Shown piece by piece: positions 11,644-21,934 of a stretch of DNA of 64,000 nt (positions are counted from its first letter, which is position 1; each line of letters opens with the position of its first letter). Both the position numbers and the translations under genes were made by a program. A model generated the notes under the pieces. The model made no database searches and was not told the origin of the DNA. It saw only the letters and a list, made by a program, of their open reading frames with translations. Origin of the DNA: Annona cherimola (lineage: Eukaryota; Streptophyta; Magnoliopsida; Magnoliales; Annonaceae); NCBI GenBank assembly GCA_030490835.1, contig CM059972.1:45363452-45427451 (forward strand), given 5' to 3'.

Positions 11644-12373
11644 TATAAATCCTGCCGTGATCAGGGCAACAATCCTGAGTCACGTTTACCAATCAAAAAT
11701 GATCCCGGAGTAAGGCTTCTAGGCACCCCGGTTCGGGGCGCCACAAATACGCCGACTTTCTCCAACTTTGCCTCATCAAGGGGAACCTCTCTTCCTCTTG
11801 ACGCCTACATGGTCTCCTACATGCATGACTTTTGATTTCTCCGGCATTATATACCTCTTACACCAGGTAACTTGTCATTCTCATATAAAGAATTATTTGT
11901 ACCATCCCTTAAAAACATCATTTCAAATCCATGCTTTTCTTTTCAATCCATGTATGAAAATTCAATGCATTCATTCACACATAACATTCCTTTGCCTCCA
12001 CCTCTGGGGAGGACGCCATCGGCACACAGCCCATACGACTCGACAATAATGAAGGGGGACCCTCTGATCAGCTTTCTACCTCCACTAAAGTCTCTTCCTT
12101 GTGCCCCCACCTTTTGGGAGGACGCCGCCGGCACACAACCCTTGCGACTTGGCAATGGTGAAGAGGGATCCCTGATCCTACTTCCTCCACCAAAGCCTCT
12201 TCATTATGTATCATACATATGCACATGTCCATGAACATCACATGATATCAATATGCCAGCATGACTTTTCATAAAAACTCATAAACATTCATTATTTCAA
12301 AACATTATAGGAATGACTACCCTTAAACACATTTCATAAATACTTGAGAATAAAATATATTTTAAAAAGGGTT

Positions 12374-12520
12374 TGCTTGCTTACAATGAAGTAATAAAAT
12401 CACATTTTCAAAGTTGTGCTTGCTTACAATGAAGCAATAAAATCATATTTAAAAAAAAAAGTTTGCTTGCTTACAATGAAGTAATAAAATCACATTTTTA
12501 AAGTTGTGCTTACTTACCTC
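12374..12520 (-). repeat. Tandem repeat containing splice-donor-like sequence
   Basis: The segment gcttgcttacaatgaag recurs at 12374, 12418 and 12474, with a partial fourth unit at 12508. On the minus strand each unit carries GTAAGCAAGC, a copy of the donor-like sequence that borders the exon-like block at 12518-12545. Local duplication of that border is the simplest reading. Confidence 0.7.
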
Positions 12521-12545
12521 CTCAGTCTGTGTCGTCCACCTTTTC
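12518..12545 (-). other. Exon-like block in reverse Del-like LTR
   Basis: Minus strand: ...ccttatatAG, a 28-nt purine-rich block, then GTAAGTAAG. This is the same arrangement as at 9162-9200 and 21777-21819, with a consensus-quality donor. Splicing is not proven. Confidence 0.35.
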
Positions 12546-14095
12546 CTATATAAGGAAAAATGATATTTTATCTATATCATTCCATATCTTAGATTGCTTC
12601 CCACGCATGCTTTATAATCATTTGTTACCTCATTCATATAGAGGTTAATCTTATAAAGATACTTGGTCATTACCTCCTTATATGGATTTTTATCCATAAA
12701 TCTTTTAAAAATTCCATCCATATATCCTCATAAAATATAAAAAAAATAAATCTCTATTTTTTCCCCAAAATCACGCTGTTCACTATTCATAGCTACTGTA
12801 GCAGATTACTGTTCATGGTACTGTTCACGTTTATTGTTCACCCGAGGTTACTGTTCACAGCGAAGTGGGTTACTGTTCATGGGTTCCAAAAATTGACATT
12901 TTTTCCAAAAATAAAAAATACCATGACATAGATTATGTTTAGTATATCATGGGAAAAATCATGAATTATGAATTTATCATCATTAACTTGGCCAAATAAA
13001 TCTTTTTCTCCATATACTAAAAATCAACATAATTTCACTTAAGCATAATCCTTAATTCTAAAAATTATGAAATTAATATATCATCATTCCAACATCATAT
13101 TTATCATATTCATTCATCCCAAATCATCATTGATCAATTTTGGAGCATTATTTAGACATTGCTCCATCTTTGCTCCAATTTTTTGATGTTTTGACATAAT
13201 TCCGATTAAGTATTATAACTATACTTATTTTCTCATGATTAGGAATTATCTAAGCATAGTTTTACCCTACTTAACATCCAAAAGAAATTTGGATAGAATT
13301 CACATACCCAAAGTGGAGATATCCCTCTTTTTCTCACACTTTTTCTTTCTAACTTTCTTCTCTTCTTTCCTTGGACGTGTGAGGGGTTTGGAAGATTGGA
13401 ATTGCTCAAGTGGAGCTGGGATGAATGTGCATTTGGATGTCCACCCCTGCCCCTATTTATAGGGTTTTATTTTTCATGAAATTATAATTTACCCCCTTGC
13501 TCAAGATATTAAATTGTAAATGTATTTTTTTCTAATTTTCAAAAGGTGCTTTGAGCCATGTGCAGCCCACCCTATAACAGCTCAGCCCCCTATGGCAGCC
13601 CTATTTTTATTTATTATTTATTATTTTTAAAATTAATTAATTTAAGCTAATTAAATCCTAGCCCTTGATTTATGATGATGATGAATGTGGACCATTGATT
13701 TTGGTCAAGGATCCCAACCACCCCCTGCATTAGCTCTGATTTTCATTAATTATTTTTATTTTTAATTATTTAAATTTAATAAAAAGTCAAATTTATAATT
13801 AATGAAAAGTGGAGCTACTTTTTTATCTCCAAATGACATTTCATCTTGACCTTTGATTCATGATTTTTATCAAATCTTAAACCATTCATCATGATCATCA
13901 TAATATTTTGGTCATCCATAAAAAATTTCATCCCAATCCGACGTCTGGATTGCAAGTTATGAATTTTTCTTCAATTTTCACTAAAATCTGAAATTCCATT
14001 AAAATATAAAAAAGTATTGTTATTTTGTCCTGTAGTGATTAAATCTCCATTTTGTCATTTTGTGATTAAGTTAATCCAAGTGATTAACTCTTAAT

Positions 14096-14142
14096 CACGT
14101 GTCTTAATCCCAAGGTTACTATTCACGTGTACGATTCACGTG
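14096..14142. promoter_or_regulatory. Three CACGTG (G-box) sites
   Basis: CACGTG occurs at 14096-14101, 14124-14129 and 14137-14142, the last two within repeated ATTCACGTG. They lie 145-190 bp inside the 5' end of the reverse LTR, so in its U3. G-boxes are bound by plant bZIP and bHLH factors; regulation of this LTR by them is inference. Confidence 0.45.
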
Positions 14143-14287
14143 CACTATTCATCCGAATTTCATAAATAATTAGTTTAACCTCTATTTCCACATAATTTCA
14201 TACCCATGAATGTGCATTTTCTAAATATATCACCTAGGGTTTACAACCCTAGGATTTTATACATGTGTCTAAGATCGGGGTTTCACA

Positions 14288-14432
14288 AGACATTTATAGA
14301 GGAATTTAACAAAGAGTATCTCCCATTAGGTTTGCAGAACCAGAAAGTTATAGAATTCGAGAGGCTCTATCAAGGAAGGATGATAATGACAGAGTATGCC
14401 ACCAAGCTTAATGCCTTGGTGAGGTACGTACC
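14288..14432 (+). pseudogene. gag: Del/Tekay gag, internal fragment
   Basis: Plus-strand frame reading TFIEEFNKEYLPLG, then VIEFERLYQGRMIMTEYATK, then VRYVP. This is the capsid-domain pattern of plant Ty3/Gypsy gag (F..F...YLP, then EF..L.QG.M.V.EY...). It is bounded by a reverse LTR on each side. Removing the solo LTR 14433-18520 and one TSD copy makes this frame run on into the gag sequence at 18526 in the same register, with one stop shortly after. It is the oldest layer in the window. Confidence 0.85.
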
Positions 14433-17400
14433 TATGGCGCCCTAGCCCGAGCGTGACAACCTTACTCCAAGATCTATCGATTGGTAAACGTGATCAGGAT
14501 TGTTGTCCTGTCACACGACGTGCTTATTAGATATTTATCCATTTAATCTTAACTTCTTCGGAGTTTATACCATTTCATACTTATTAATTTTTATCAAATG
14601 TCTTTTTAGGTCATTATAATATTTGAGATATACATATGTAATCTCATAAATTCCATACTTAATCATATCATGTTATTTCATACCTTAACATATGACCATA
14701 AATTTTTTGGCCTTCTATGGTCACAAAACCATAACATAATTCATATACAACAATTTAATGTCATTGTTTTTACAACCATTCAACCCATAGGTTCATACAC
14801 AAGTAACTCATAGAAATTTTTTCATCCTTGAATCTCCACTTGTGCTCCTTGCCTCCTTCTTCCTTTCACTTATCTTGGGGTTTGGAAAATAAAACGTGAG
14901 TCAAACCTCAATAAGCAAGTTATAGGGTTTTTAGGCAATTCATTTTAAAAGCAACACTGTTTAAAAGCATTTCTCTCCATTTGGTAGAAGACACTTAGCA
15001 AGTGATCAACTACTTACGGAACAAAAACCTTTTCATAAACCATTCATAAATCATTCGTGTAAACCAGTCATGCAAACCCATTTAAACCCAATTTTTGGAT
15101 ATTTCATAAACATTGGATGTGCAAATGTATCATTTCCATTCATGACATAATCCTTCATGTGAAGGTAAGCTAGCTTGGGGAACATCATTTCATAACATGA
15201 TCCTTTCCATCCTTATCGCCAGACCTTCCGACTTGGCAACATCAAGGGCGGACTTCCTGTCCTGCTTTCTGCCTTGACTAGCCTACTTGATTTCCATTCC
15301 ATGCATGACTTTCGTCACCCCGGAATTATATACTTCTTACACATGGAAACTTGTCATTCTCATGTAGAGAATTCTTTGCACCATCCTTTTTAAACATCAT
15401 TTCAATGAAACATCGTTTAAATTCATGCTACATCACTTTTCATACATAATTGCGAAACAGTAAGCAATCCATTTATTATAATTGAAATAACGTTTCAACA
15501 CATATTGAAGTAAAGGAATGACTATCCTTAAATAACTTGGAAATAATTTCATAAGTCAATTGTATAATGGTTCAAACCTTTAGAACATCATTAACAATCA
15601 TTTTATCATCTTTTGATAAAACAAAAGTCATTTAGAAAGCTGCTTGTTTACTTGATTCGCCTTAGCTTTCTGTATCAATTTTTCCTTTGCCTTTGCCTAT
15701 ACACATAAGAATAGCATTGCATTCATAATATTTTCATTTGCTTGCTTAGTTTTCCAACCCATAATCCATTAACATAAATAACTCACTTGAATTCCAAGTC
15801 GGGTATACATACATTGCACTCACTTATGCACCATACCATCCATTCCTTATTGTGTTTTAAACCCATATTTAAGGTAAACATATAATTATCATTCATAAAT
15901 CAACAGGTGGGGATTTATATCTCCCATTAACCATTTTTCATTCATTTCCATTTTTCCTAAGTCAATGCTCATTCTAAGCATATAAGTGATGTTTTAAGCT
16001 TCATAACTTAATCTCAAAAATTGAGATAATCAAACATCATTCATACAACAACATCCTTATGCATTTCATCACATATTTATGCATATTTTTCATTTTAGCA
16101 GTTCATATAAATCATTTACCACTTACCCATACTTAGCCTTCCACATATACCCATCTTAGAACACATAACTTAGGTGTTTCTTAAAATTTCTCAACACAGC
16201 AACTTACACCCATTTTCATCATCATTAAACCCCTTAATTAGCATATACTTCAGGGTTTAATTGTGGATTTTTAATCCATTTATCATTGATTTCCAAAACA
16301 GCCATGTTAAGATCCGTTTTTCATCATTTCAACGCCTCTTTCAAGACTTAAATCATAACAGACTTTTAAGTCATAATTTTCAGCAACTAAACATGATTTT
16401 TTTATCCAAATTTTATGGTATTATCACATATTTAAAATCCATAAGTTAGTTGCTTTCAAAACAGCAACATCTTAAGCATGTAGGGTATTCATTTTGACCC
16501 GTTTGACGTGTCCATACATATATCCATAAAATCAGATTTAGAGCATATCTTTTCAAGCCCTTTTGGACAATCAAAGTACCTTAATCCCAGGGTAATTTAC
16601 CCTCCATATCATCCATAAATTATTTGTTTATAAACAGAAACAAAAATCACATGGAAAGTACCTGTTTTGGCCCCCTTTTGGACGTTCCATACATGTACCC
16701 TAAAAAGTCAGATTTAGGGCTTTCTTATCCAGGCCACTTAGGACATCCAAAGGGTCCTTAATTTAGGGTACTTTACCCTACAATTCATCCATAAATAATT
16801 TAAGCACTTCTTTGTATCATTTTTAACTCAAAAATTGAAAAATCGGGTATTTCTTGAAACCCTAGGTTCCATTTTTGCTAAAATCATTAACAAATGCTCA
16901 AATAAAAATATGCAATTAAAAATAACATGAATTACATCCCAATCATCATGCTTTAATCATACAAGAACTTGGTTTAGAGTTTTGAGAATTTCCAAGTTAG
17001 ATTTCTTCTCAAAATTCAACCCTAACTTCCCTTTTCACTCACTTGAACTCTTAATCTCATTTAAATCTTTCAAAAAAAATTCAATACCATTATCAAGGAA
17101 TCATTACTCATCCTTTAAGAGTTCTTTAATTCATGGCTCATGATTTGAGAGAAGAAACTTAGGTTTTAAGAATCCAAAACTCAATCCATACTTACTTGAA
17201 TCCAAGCAACTTTGATTCCAAACTTACCCAACTTGGATTCATTTTTTTCTTTCCTTTTTTTTCTTCTCTTTTTCTCCTCTTTTTCCCTTCTCTTCCTTGA
17301 TGGATTGGGCACGTCCTTTTCTGCCTTTGTTTGGGGGTTTTCCCCCCTTGAACTCTCTCTTTCTCCAAATGCACGTGCACATGTGATGCTCCCTCTTTTA

Positions 17401-18520
17401 TAATTTTTTTCCATCTTGTGAGGCCCATTTTGACACATCATAGGTAGGGTATTTTAATTCCCTCTTATCCCTTTGATGTGGTGGCACAATATTACCCTAG
17501 TAAAATGGGTAATTATCTTATAGAAAATTCATCAAAATCATCACATTAATGGGCCATAAAGCTATCCACTTAGAAACGTCCACATGTCATGGACGTTATG
17601 GTATTTTCTTACCACAAAAATCAACCCATATCTTCATAACTCACCCTATCTACTTAGGTCATTTAAATGCATATTTTTTATTTTTAAAAAATCAAAAATT
17701 TCATATTTATCAAGCTTGGGCGTCACATGCTTTGCCACCTCTCCATGCCTCTTTGAGGCTAGCCCTTAGCCTCTTAAACCATCATTTAATCCACTTGAAT
17801 TTTCAAGGATTTTGGCCCTTGACTTAATCCAAAAGGTCTAGCTCAAAGCACCTCCTTTTGACACCTCATATGGGGCATTAGACCATGCCTTTAACATAAA
17901 TGTTATGGCAGTCTAAGGTGCACAAATTCAATGCTAGGTACATTTTTTCAATTAAGCACTTTCCCATGGTATTTAGCTTAATCCAACCCACTCATACCAT
18001 AGATTTCATAATTTTATTCAATCATTTCAAATTTCATCTCAAACCGACGTTTCTACGTCAAGTTATGAACCTTTGAAAATAACCTTAGAGTATGAGATTA
18101 AAATTAAATAATTATCACCTTAATCTCATCACTTTTGTCTTAATTCAATCCTCACATAAGGTTGAGCCCAAAGTCATGAGCTTACCTTTCAAATTTCATC
18201 TCATTTTGCTTTATAGGCATCAAGCTATGAATTTTCTATGATTTCCAACATTATTCCATAATTATCATTTTAATCTTCATCAATTAAATTATGTAAATTA
18301 AAATAATTATTCATGACTCATTAGCATTTCCTAATCCTCATTAAGCCCCTTTAGTCATCTTGACTCACATTGTGCTTTGGTGATTAGTCTTAATCACCAT
18401 TCTTAATTGCAAACTCTAATTGCAAAATACTATTAAATCATAAAAGTCATAAATCATCCATAATTTATTTAAATAACACATGTGTCATATTTATAGAGCT
18501 ACTTAGGTGTAGATATCACA
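14433..18520 (-). mobile_element. Ty3/Gypsy Del-like solo LTR, reverse
   Basis: 4088 bp. The plus strand begins TATGGCGCC (LTR end, with TG changed to TA) and ends gatatcaca (LTR start). The TSD is nearly intact: gtacc (14428-14432) against atacc (18521-18525). No interior remains. The gag frame of the host continues across the excised site, which independently fixes the borders. The LTR has no credible gene. It contains minus-strand donor-like GTAAGTA at 17189-17195, an exon-like block at 15652-15696 and an acceptor-like AG near 14874. Confidence 0.88.
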
Positions 18521-19039
18521 ATACCAGGGATTGCCAGTGTTCCATAGAACAAGGCACAGAGATTCCAGCAGGGACTGAGGCCCTATCTTAGAGAGAGTTT
18601 AGCTCCTTTACTGATCAATCAAGTTAAGAAAGGGCTAGAGCCTTGGAGATTGAAGCAATGAGAATTCAAGAACTAAGGCTGGGATCCAAGATGTTCAACT
18701 CGAAAACAAAAGAGGTTGAAATGGGGAAGGAAAATGTTAGGAAAGGAAGTGCAAGGAAAGGAAAAGGAACTTCAAGGATGAAAATGCCACCTATTTGCAA
18801 GATTTGTTGAAGGCGCCATGTAGGTGAATGTTTAAAAAGTTCAAACAAATGTTTCAAATGTGGACAAATGGGTCACATAGCCAAGGAATGTGGCAAGGGA
18901 GAGGTAAAGATGGTAAAGTGCTATGTTTGTGACCAGGTTGGACACATAGCTCCAAATTGTTCAAACAAAGCACAAACATTGCAAGGACGTGTAAAGGCCA
19001 CATAGCCAAGGCTTGTGGGAGCAGCTAACAGGCAGGGAA
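18521..19039 (+). pseudogene. gag: Del/Tekay gag, C-terminal part with zinc knuckles
   Basis: Continues the gag of 14288-14432. It reads FQQGLRPYLRESLAPLLINQ, the conserved region at the end of the capsid domain, then three zinc-knuckle-like motifs: CKIC.RRHVGEC (with a stop inside), CFKCGQMGHIAKEC and CYVCDQVGHIAPNC. The first, short CxxC...H..EC form followed by CCHC is typical of Del/Tekay gag. At least two stops are present and the frame shifts after the last knuckle. The LARD element inserted at 19039/19040 separates it from the protease. Confidence 0.9.
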
Positions 19040-20025
19040 TGTGAAACCCTAACCCAAGTAAGCCATATGTATGCATTGAACATGTATTTGATGATTATTT
19101 ATGAATTATGGAATTATGAAGGTATTTTATGATTTTTGCTAATTATGGCAATTAGGGTTATGGGTTAGCATTAATGATGTGATTTAAGCATTTTGAGCCC
19201 AAATGAGATAATGGGTTTAGAATGAATTATTTGTGATTTAAGTGTGCAATAATATCATGAAAAATCATTTGTCGTGATTTAAAATGAATTATGGAAATAA
19301 AGATGGAAATTGTCAAGTGTGAAGGAAAATATTAGAAAATTCATAACTCAACGCCTAAAAGGCGGATTCAAGTGAAATTTGAAATGAAGATTGTTAATAT
19401 TAGGCTTGGTATTATTGAATGAAAATATTATGAAAATTCTTGATGAAATGAGAATTATGAATTTTTTAAGTATATGTTCATTTCAACCGTTAACTTCAAA
19501 CGCGTGTAACGGGAGCTAGGAAACTCGGATTGAGTTGAAATTTGAAACGGTTGAATGAAATTATGAGATGTTTATGTTGAATGGATTGGATTAAGGGAAT
19601 AATGATAGGATTAGGGTGCTAATTAATTATTTGTATTCCCAAATCCAAAAGATATATTTAAGTGGTCATAACTTGACGTAGAAACGTCGGATTGAGATGA
19701 AATTTGAAACGATGGAATAAAATTATGAAATCTATGAGATGAATGGAATGGATTAAGATAATTATCATGAGAAATGGCTTTCTTGGAGAGCAAGTAACAA
19801 GTTGCTTAAGGGCTAAGCAAAGAAAGGCAATTGTGGACAAGTGGATGGTTGTGATTAAAGTTGCCTTTTTGATTTTTAGAAAATGGTAAAAACCCATTTT
19901 ACTTGGCTGTAATTGTGCCAACACATAAGGTAGATAAGGGTGCATTTAAGTGTGTGGAATTGCAGCACAAGTGGGGCCCACAAAGCTGGAAAATCCAGCT
20001 ACACAAGGGTGATCGTGCATGTGGG

Positions 20026-20046
20026 GAGAGAGAGAGAGAGAGAGAG
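20026..20046 (+). repeat. (GA)n microsatellite in LARD 1 5' LTR
   Basis: Uninterrupted GA dinucleotide run of about 21 bases, repeated in the 3' LTR at 28659-28679. It lies in the purine-rich tract upstream of the donor-like GTAAGTA. The equivalent stretch of the solo LTR 35787-41588 lacks it. Confidence 0.9.
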
Positions 20047-20218
20047 TTCTTGGAAATTTCCAAGGGCTGGAAATTCCTTCCCCAAGCAACAGCAGCTCAC
20101 GTCCCCTACCTGGCCAGCAAGGAGGAAGGAAAATAGGAGAAAAAGAAGGAGAAAAAGAATGGGAGATTAGAGGAGAAGAGTAGCTCATGTGATTAGGGTT
20201 TGGAGAGCATCAAACCAA

Positions 20219-20225
20219 GTAAGTA
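20219..20225 (+). other. Donor-like splice site 1 in LARD LTR
   Basis: caaaccaa/GTAAGTA at the end of a GC- and purine-rich tract. The site is conserved at 28852 (3' LTR), 37248 (forward solo LTR), 45391-45397 (reverse LTR) and 17189-17195 (Del-like solo LTR), always just after the purine-rich tract. Confidence 0.4.
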
Positions 20226-21776
20226 CATGGGTTAATTTGATTTGGTTATCTTGAGTTCTTGAACTCCAAAGTTCTAAATATGATGTTTCAACATGCTTTA
20301 AAGTGATGATTCAACAAGCATTTGAATGAATATGGAATGGGTTTTAGCTTGCATGCATGAAACTCCATGATTTAGATGATGGAAAGTGAAGTTTTGAATG
20401 ATATATGATGTTGTAAAATAAATTATGGTCGGAACAGTAAATGGATGATTTTTATCATGAAAATTTTTGAGAACAATCCTCATGCTATGATTAAGGAACG
20501 ACCAAAGTTTCAGCTGAAAAGGATATGTATGTTGGAAATTAAAAATCCGTGAATATTAGCCCAAACAGGGTAAAACGGGTTACAGGATCATCTGTAGAAA
20601 AGGATTTTTAATAATTTTTCTACAAGGGTTTTCGGGCTGAAAATTTTACAGGACGTACAAGACATATTGGGGATAACAGGAAAAATTTAAAAATGAGGTT
20701 TTTATGGGTGTAAATATACCCCATAAATAACGTCATTCAGGCTGACTGGAAATGGAGTTTACTGTTCAGCAAGGTAAAAATCCCCAAATAAATATGTAAT
20801 GTTAATATTTCGTACTGAAAATTTCATGAAAGTTAATTTATGAAGTTATTAAGTTATGGTAGAAATTTCAGATCAAAAATACTTGATTTGATATTAATTC
20901 AAGATTTTAAGATTTCAGCACGCCTGATTTCAGCATATGGGGTTAGTTTGAGAAAGAAATCAAAAAGAAATATGAAACGTGTGTAGAAATGATCCAAATT
21001 GATTTATGTGTTAAATCATTAAATATGGATCAAGAAAAGTGCAATTATATGCTGAAATTTCGGATTTATACAACTGCCTAAGGCTATGTGTCAAAGGACA
21101 CGTTAAACGGGTTAAAAGTGGGTTCCAAACTAACTGTTTTGGAAACCTATGGAAAATGGATTTAAACCCCATGAAAATACCTTAAGTAAAGTGGTATTAA
21201 AGGGTAATTAACCCTCTGGAAAATGGGTTAAATTTCTCAGTTAAGAAATTTTAAGAAATGCATCATGTTTAAGTGCTAAATGAGCTTATGTGAAGGGATA
21301 ATGATAAACGGGTGATGAATGATTTACGAAAAATGATTTTATGCAAAAATGCATGAAAATGAGATGAATTTCATGTTTATGAATCTGTTTGGAATGACAT
21401 GTTATTAATCCAAAAGTTTGGATTTGAATTATGAAGTTTAGGCAATGCTATGTACATAGAAGAAACACCCGTATGTGTATTTTTGGAAAAAATGGGAAAA
21501 ATTGCAAAGTAAGCTTAATAAAGCTATGAATGATGCATATGGAATGAATTTTTATGATATTGGAATAAATACCCTAATTTTATGGTTATGTGCATGTTAT
21601 ATGTATAGGCTATGATGTGTGATAGCCAAATGTGTGAAAACGGTGTTAATATATGCAAATTAAGCCATATATGTGTATGATGAATTATGAAGGATATATG
21701 CTAATGAAAATGGGTTGGAAAACTAAATGGAATGCAATGACAAGAAATGTATGAAAAACCATATTATGTCATGTAG

Positions 21777-21819
21777 GCAAGGAAAAGAATGGAAGGAAAA
21801 GGGATTATGGCGATCTCAG
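21777..21819 (+). other. Exon-like block 2 in LARD 1 5' LTR
   Basis: 43 nt, purine-rich, preceded by gtcatgtAG and followed by GTAAGCAAGC. The equivalent in the 3' LTR is 30410-30452. Related blocks lie at 38569-38610 (donor changed to GTTAAG), 44163-44210 minus (donor intact), about 63003-63052 minus (donor lost), 15652-15696 minus, 12518-12545 minus and 9162-9200 plus. The block is better conserved than its flanks. Confidence 0.45.
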
Positions 21820-21934
21820 GTAAGCAAGCAAACTTTCTAAAATGCATTTTCTTTCTATGTGATTGATATGATTGAAATGTCTATGTTTATGCTTATGTTT
21901 TAACGAATGGGCAAGCACAAGTTTTGAATATGAC

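Larger units (their letters stand above)
1..11745 (+). mobile_element. Ty3/Gypsy Del-like long LTR, forward, interrupted twice
   Basis: The host LTR survives as 1-200, 8804-9935 and 11649-11745. Its right end reads ggttcggggcgccaca, the same terminus as the other long LTRs in the window. Pieces 1-200 plus 8804-9000 are colinear with the reverse complement of about 12780-13150, so it belongs to the same group as the reverse LTR next to it. The first roughly 1.1 kb lies left of the window, so I cannot tell a solo LTR from an element end. It appears to be inserted in the reverse LTR 11746-14287; the expected TSD would be aatac (11746-11750), whose partner is off-window. Confidence 0.75.
11746..14287 (-). 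mobile_element. Ty3/Gypsy Del-like LTR, reverse, inner part
   Basis: Homologous in the same orientation to 15222-18520 (shared stretches near 11820-11930 and 15310-15400). It ends ggggtttcaca at 14287, the reverse complement of a TGTGAAACCCC LTR start, directly against a gag fragment. About 0.8 kb of the expected outer end is missing on the left, where the forward LTR ending at 11745 is inserted. The right flank agaca (14288-14292) would be its TSD. No reliable gene lies inside; the many short frames are AT-rich noise. Confidence 0.75.

Noticed and set aside
17181..17441. Lys/Glu/Arg-rich open frame that might be a small basic protein
   Set aside because: It is the purine-rich tract of the reverse LTR next to the donor-like site. 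Equivalent tracts in other LTRs encode nothing conserved.
18666..18857. Minus-strand open frame of 63 codons
   Set aside because: It is antisense to the Del/Tekay gag zinc-knuckle region and has no support of its own.
19903..20188. Open frames repeated identically at 28536-28821
   Set aside because: Identity only reflects the two near-identical LARD LTRs. The frames overlap on both strands and run through a (GA)n repeat, and they are not preserved in the solo LTR 35787-41588.
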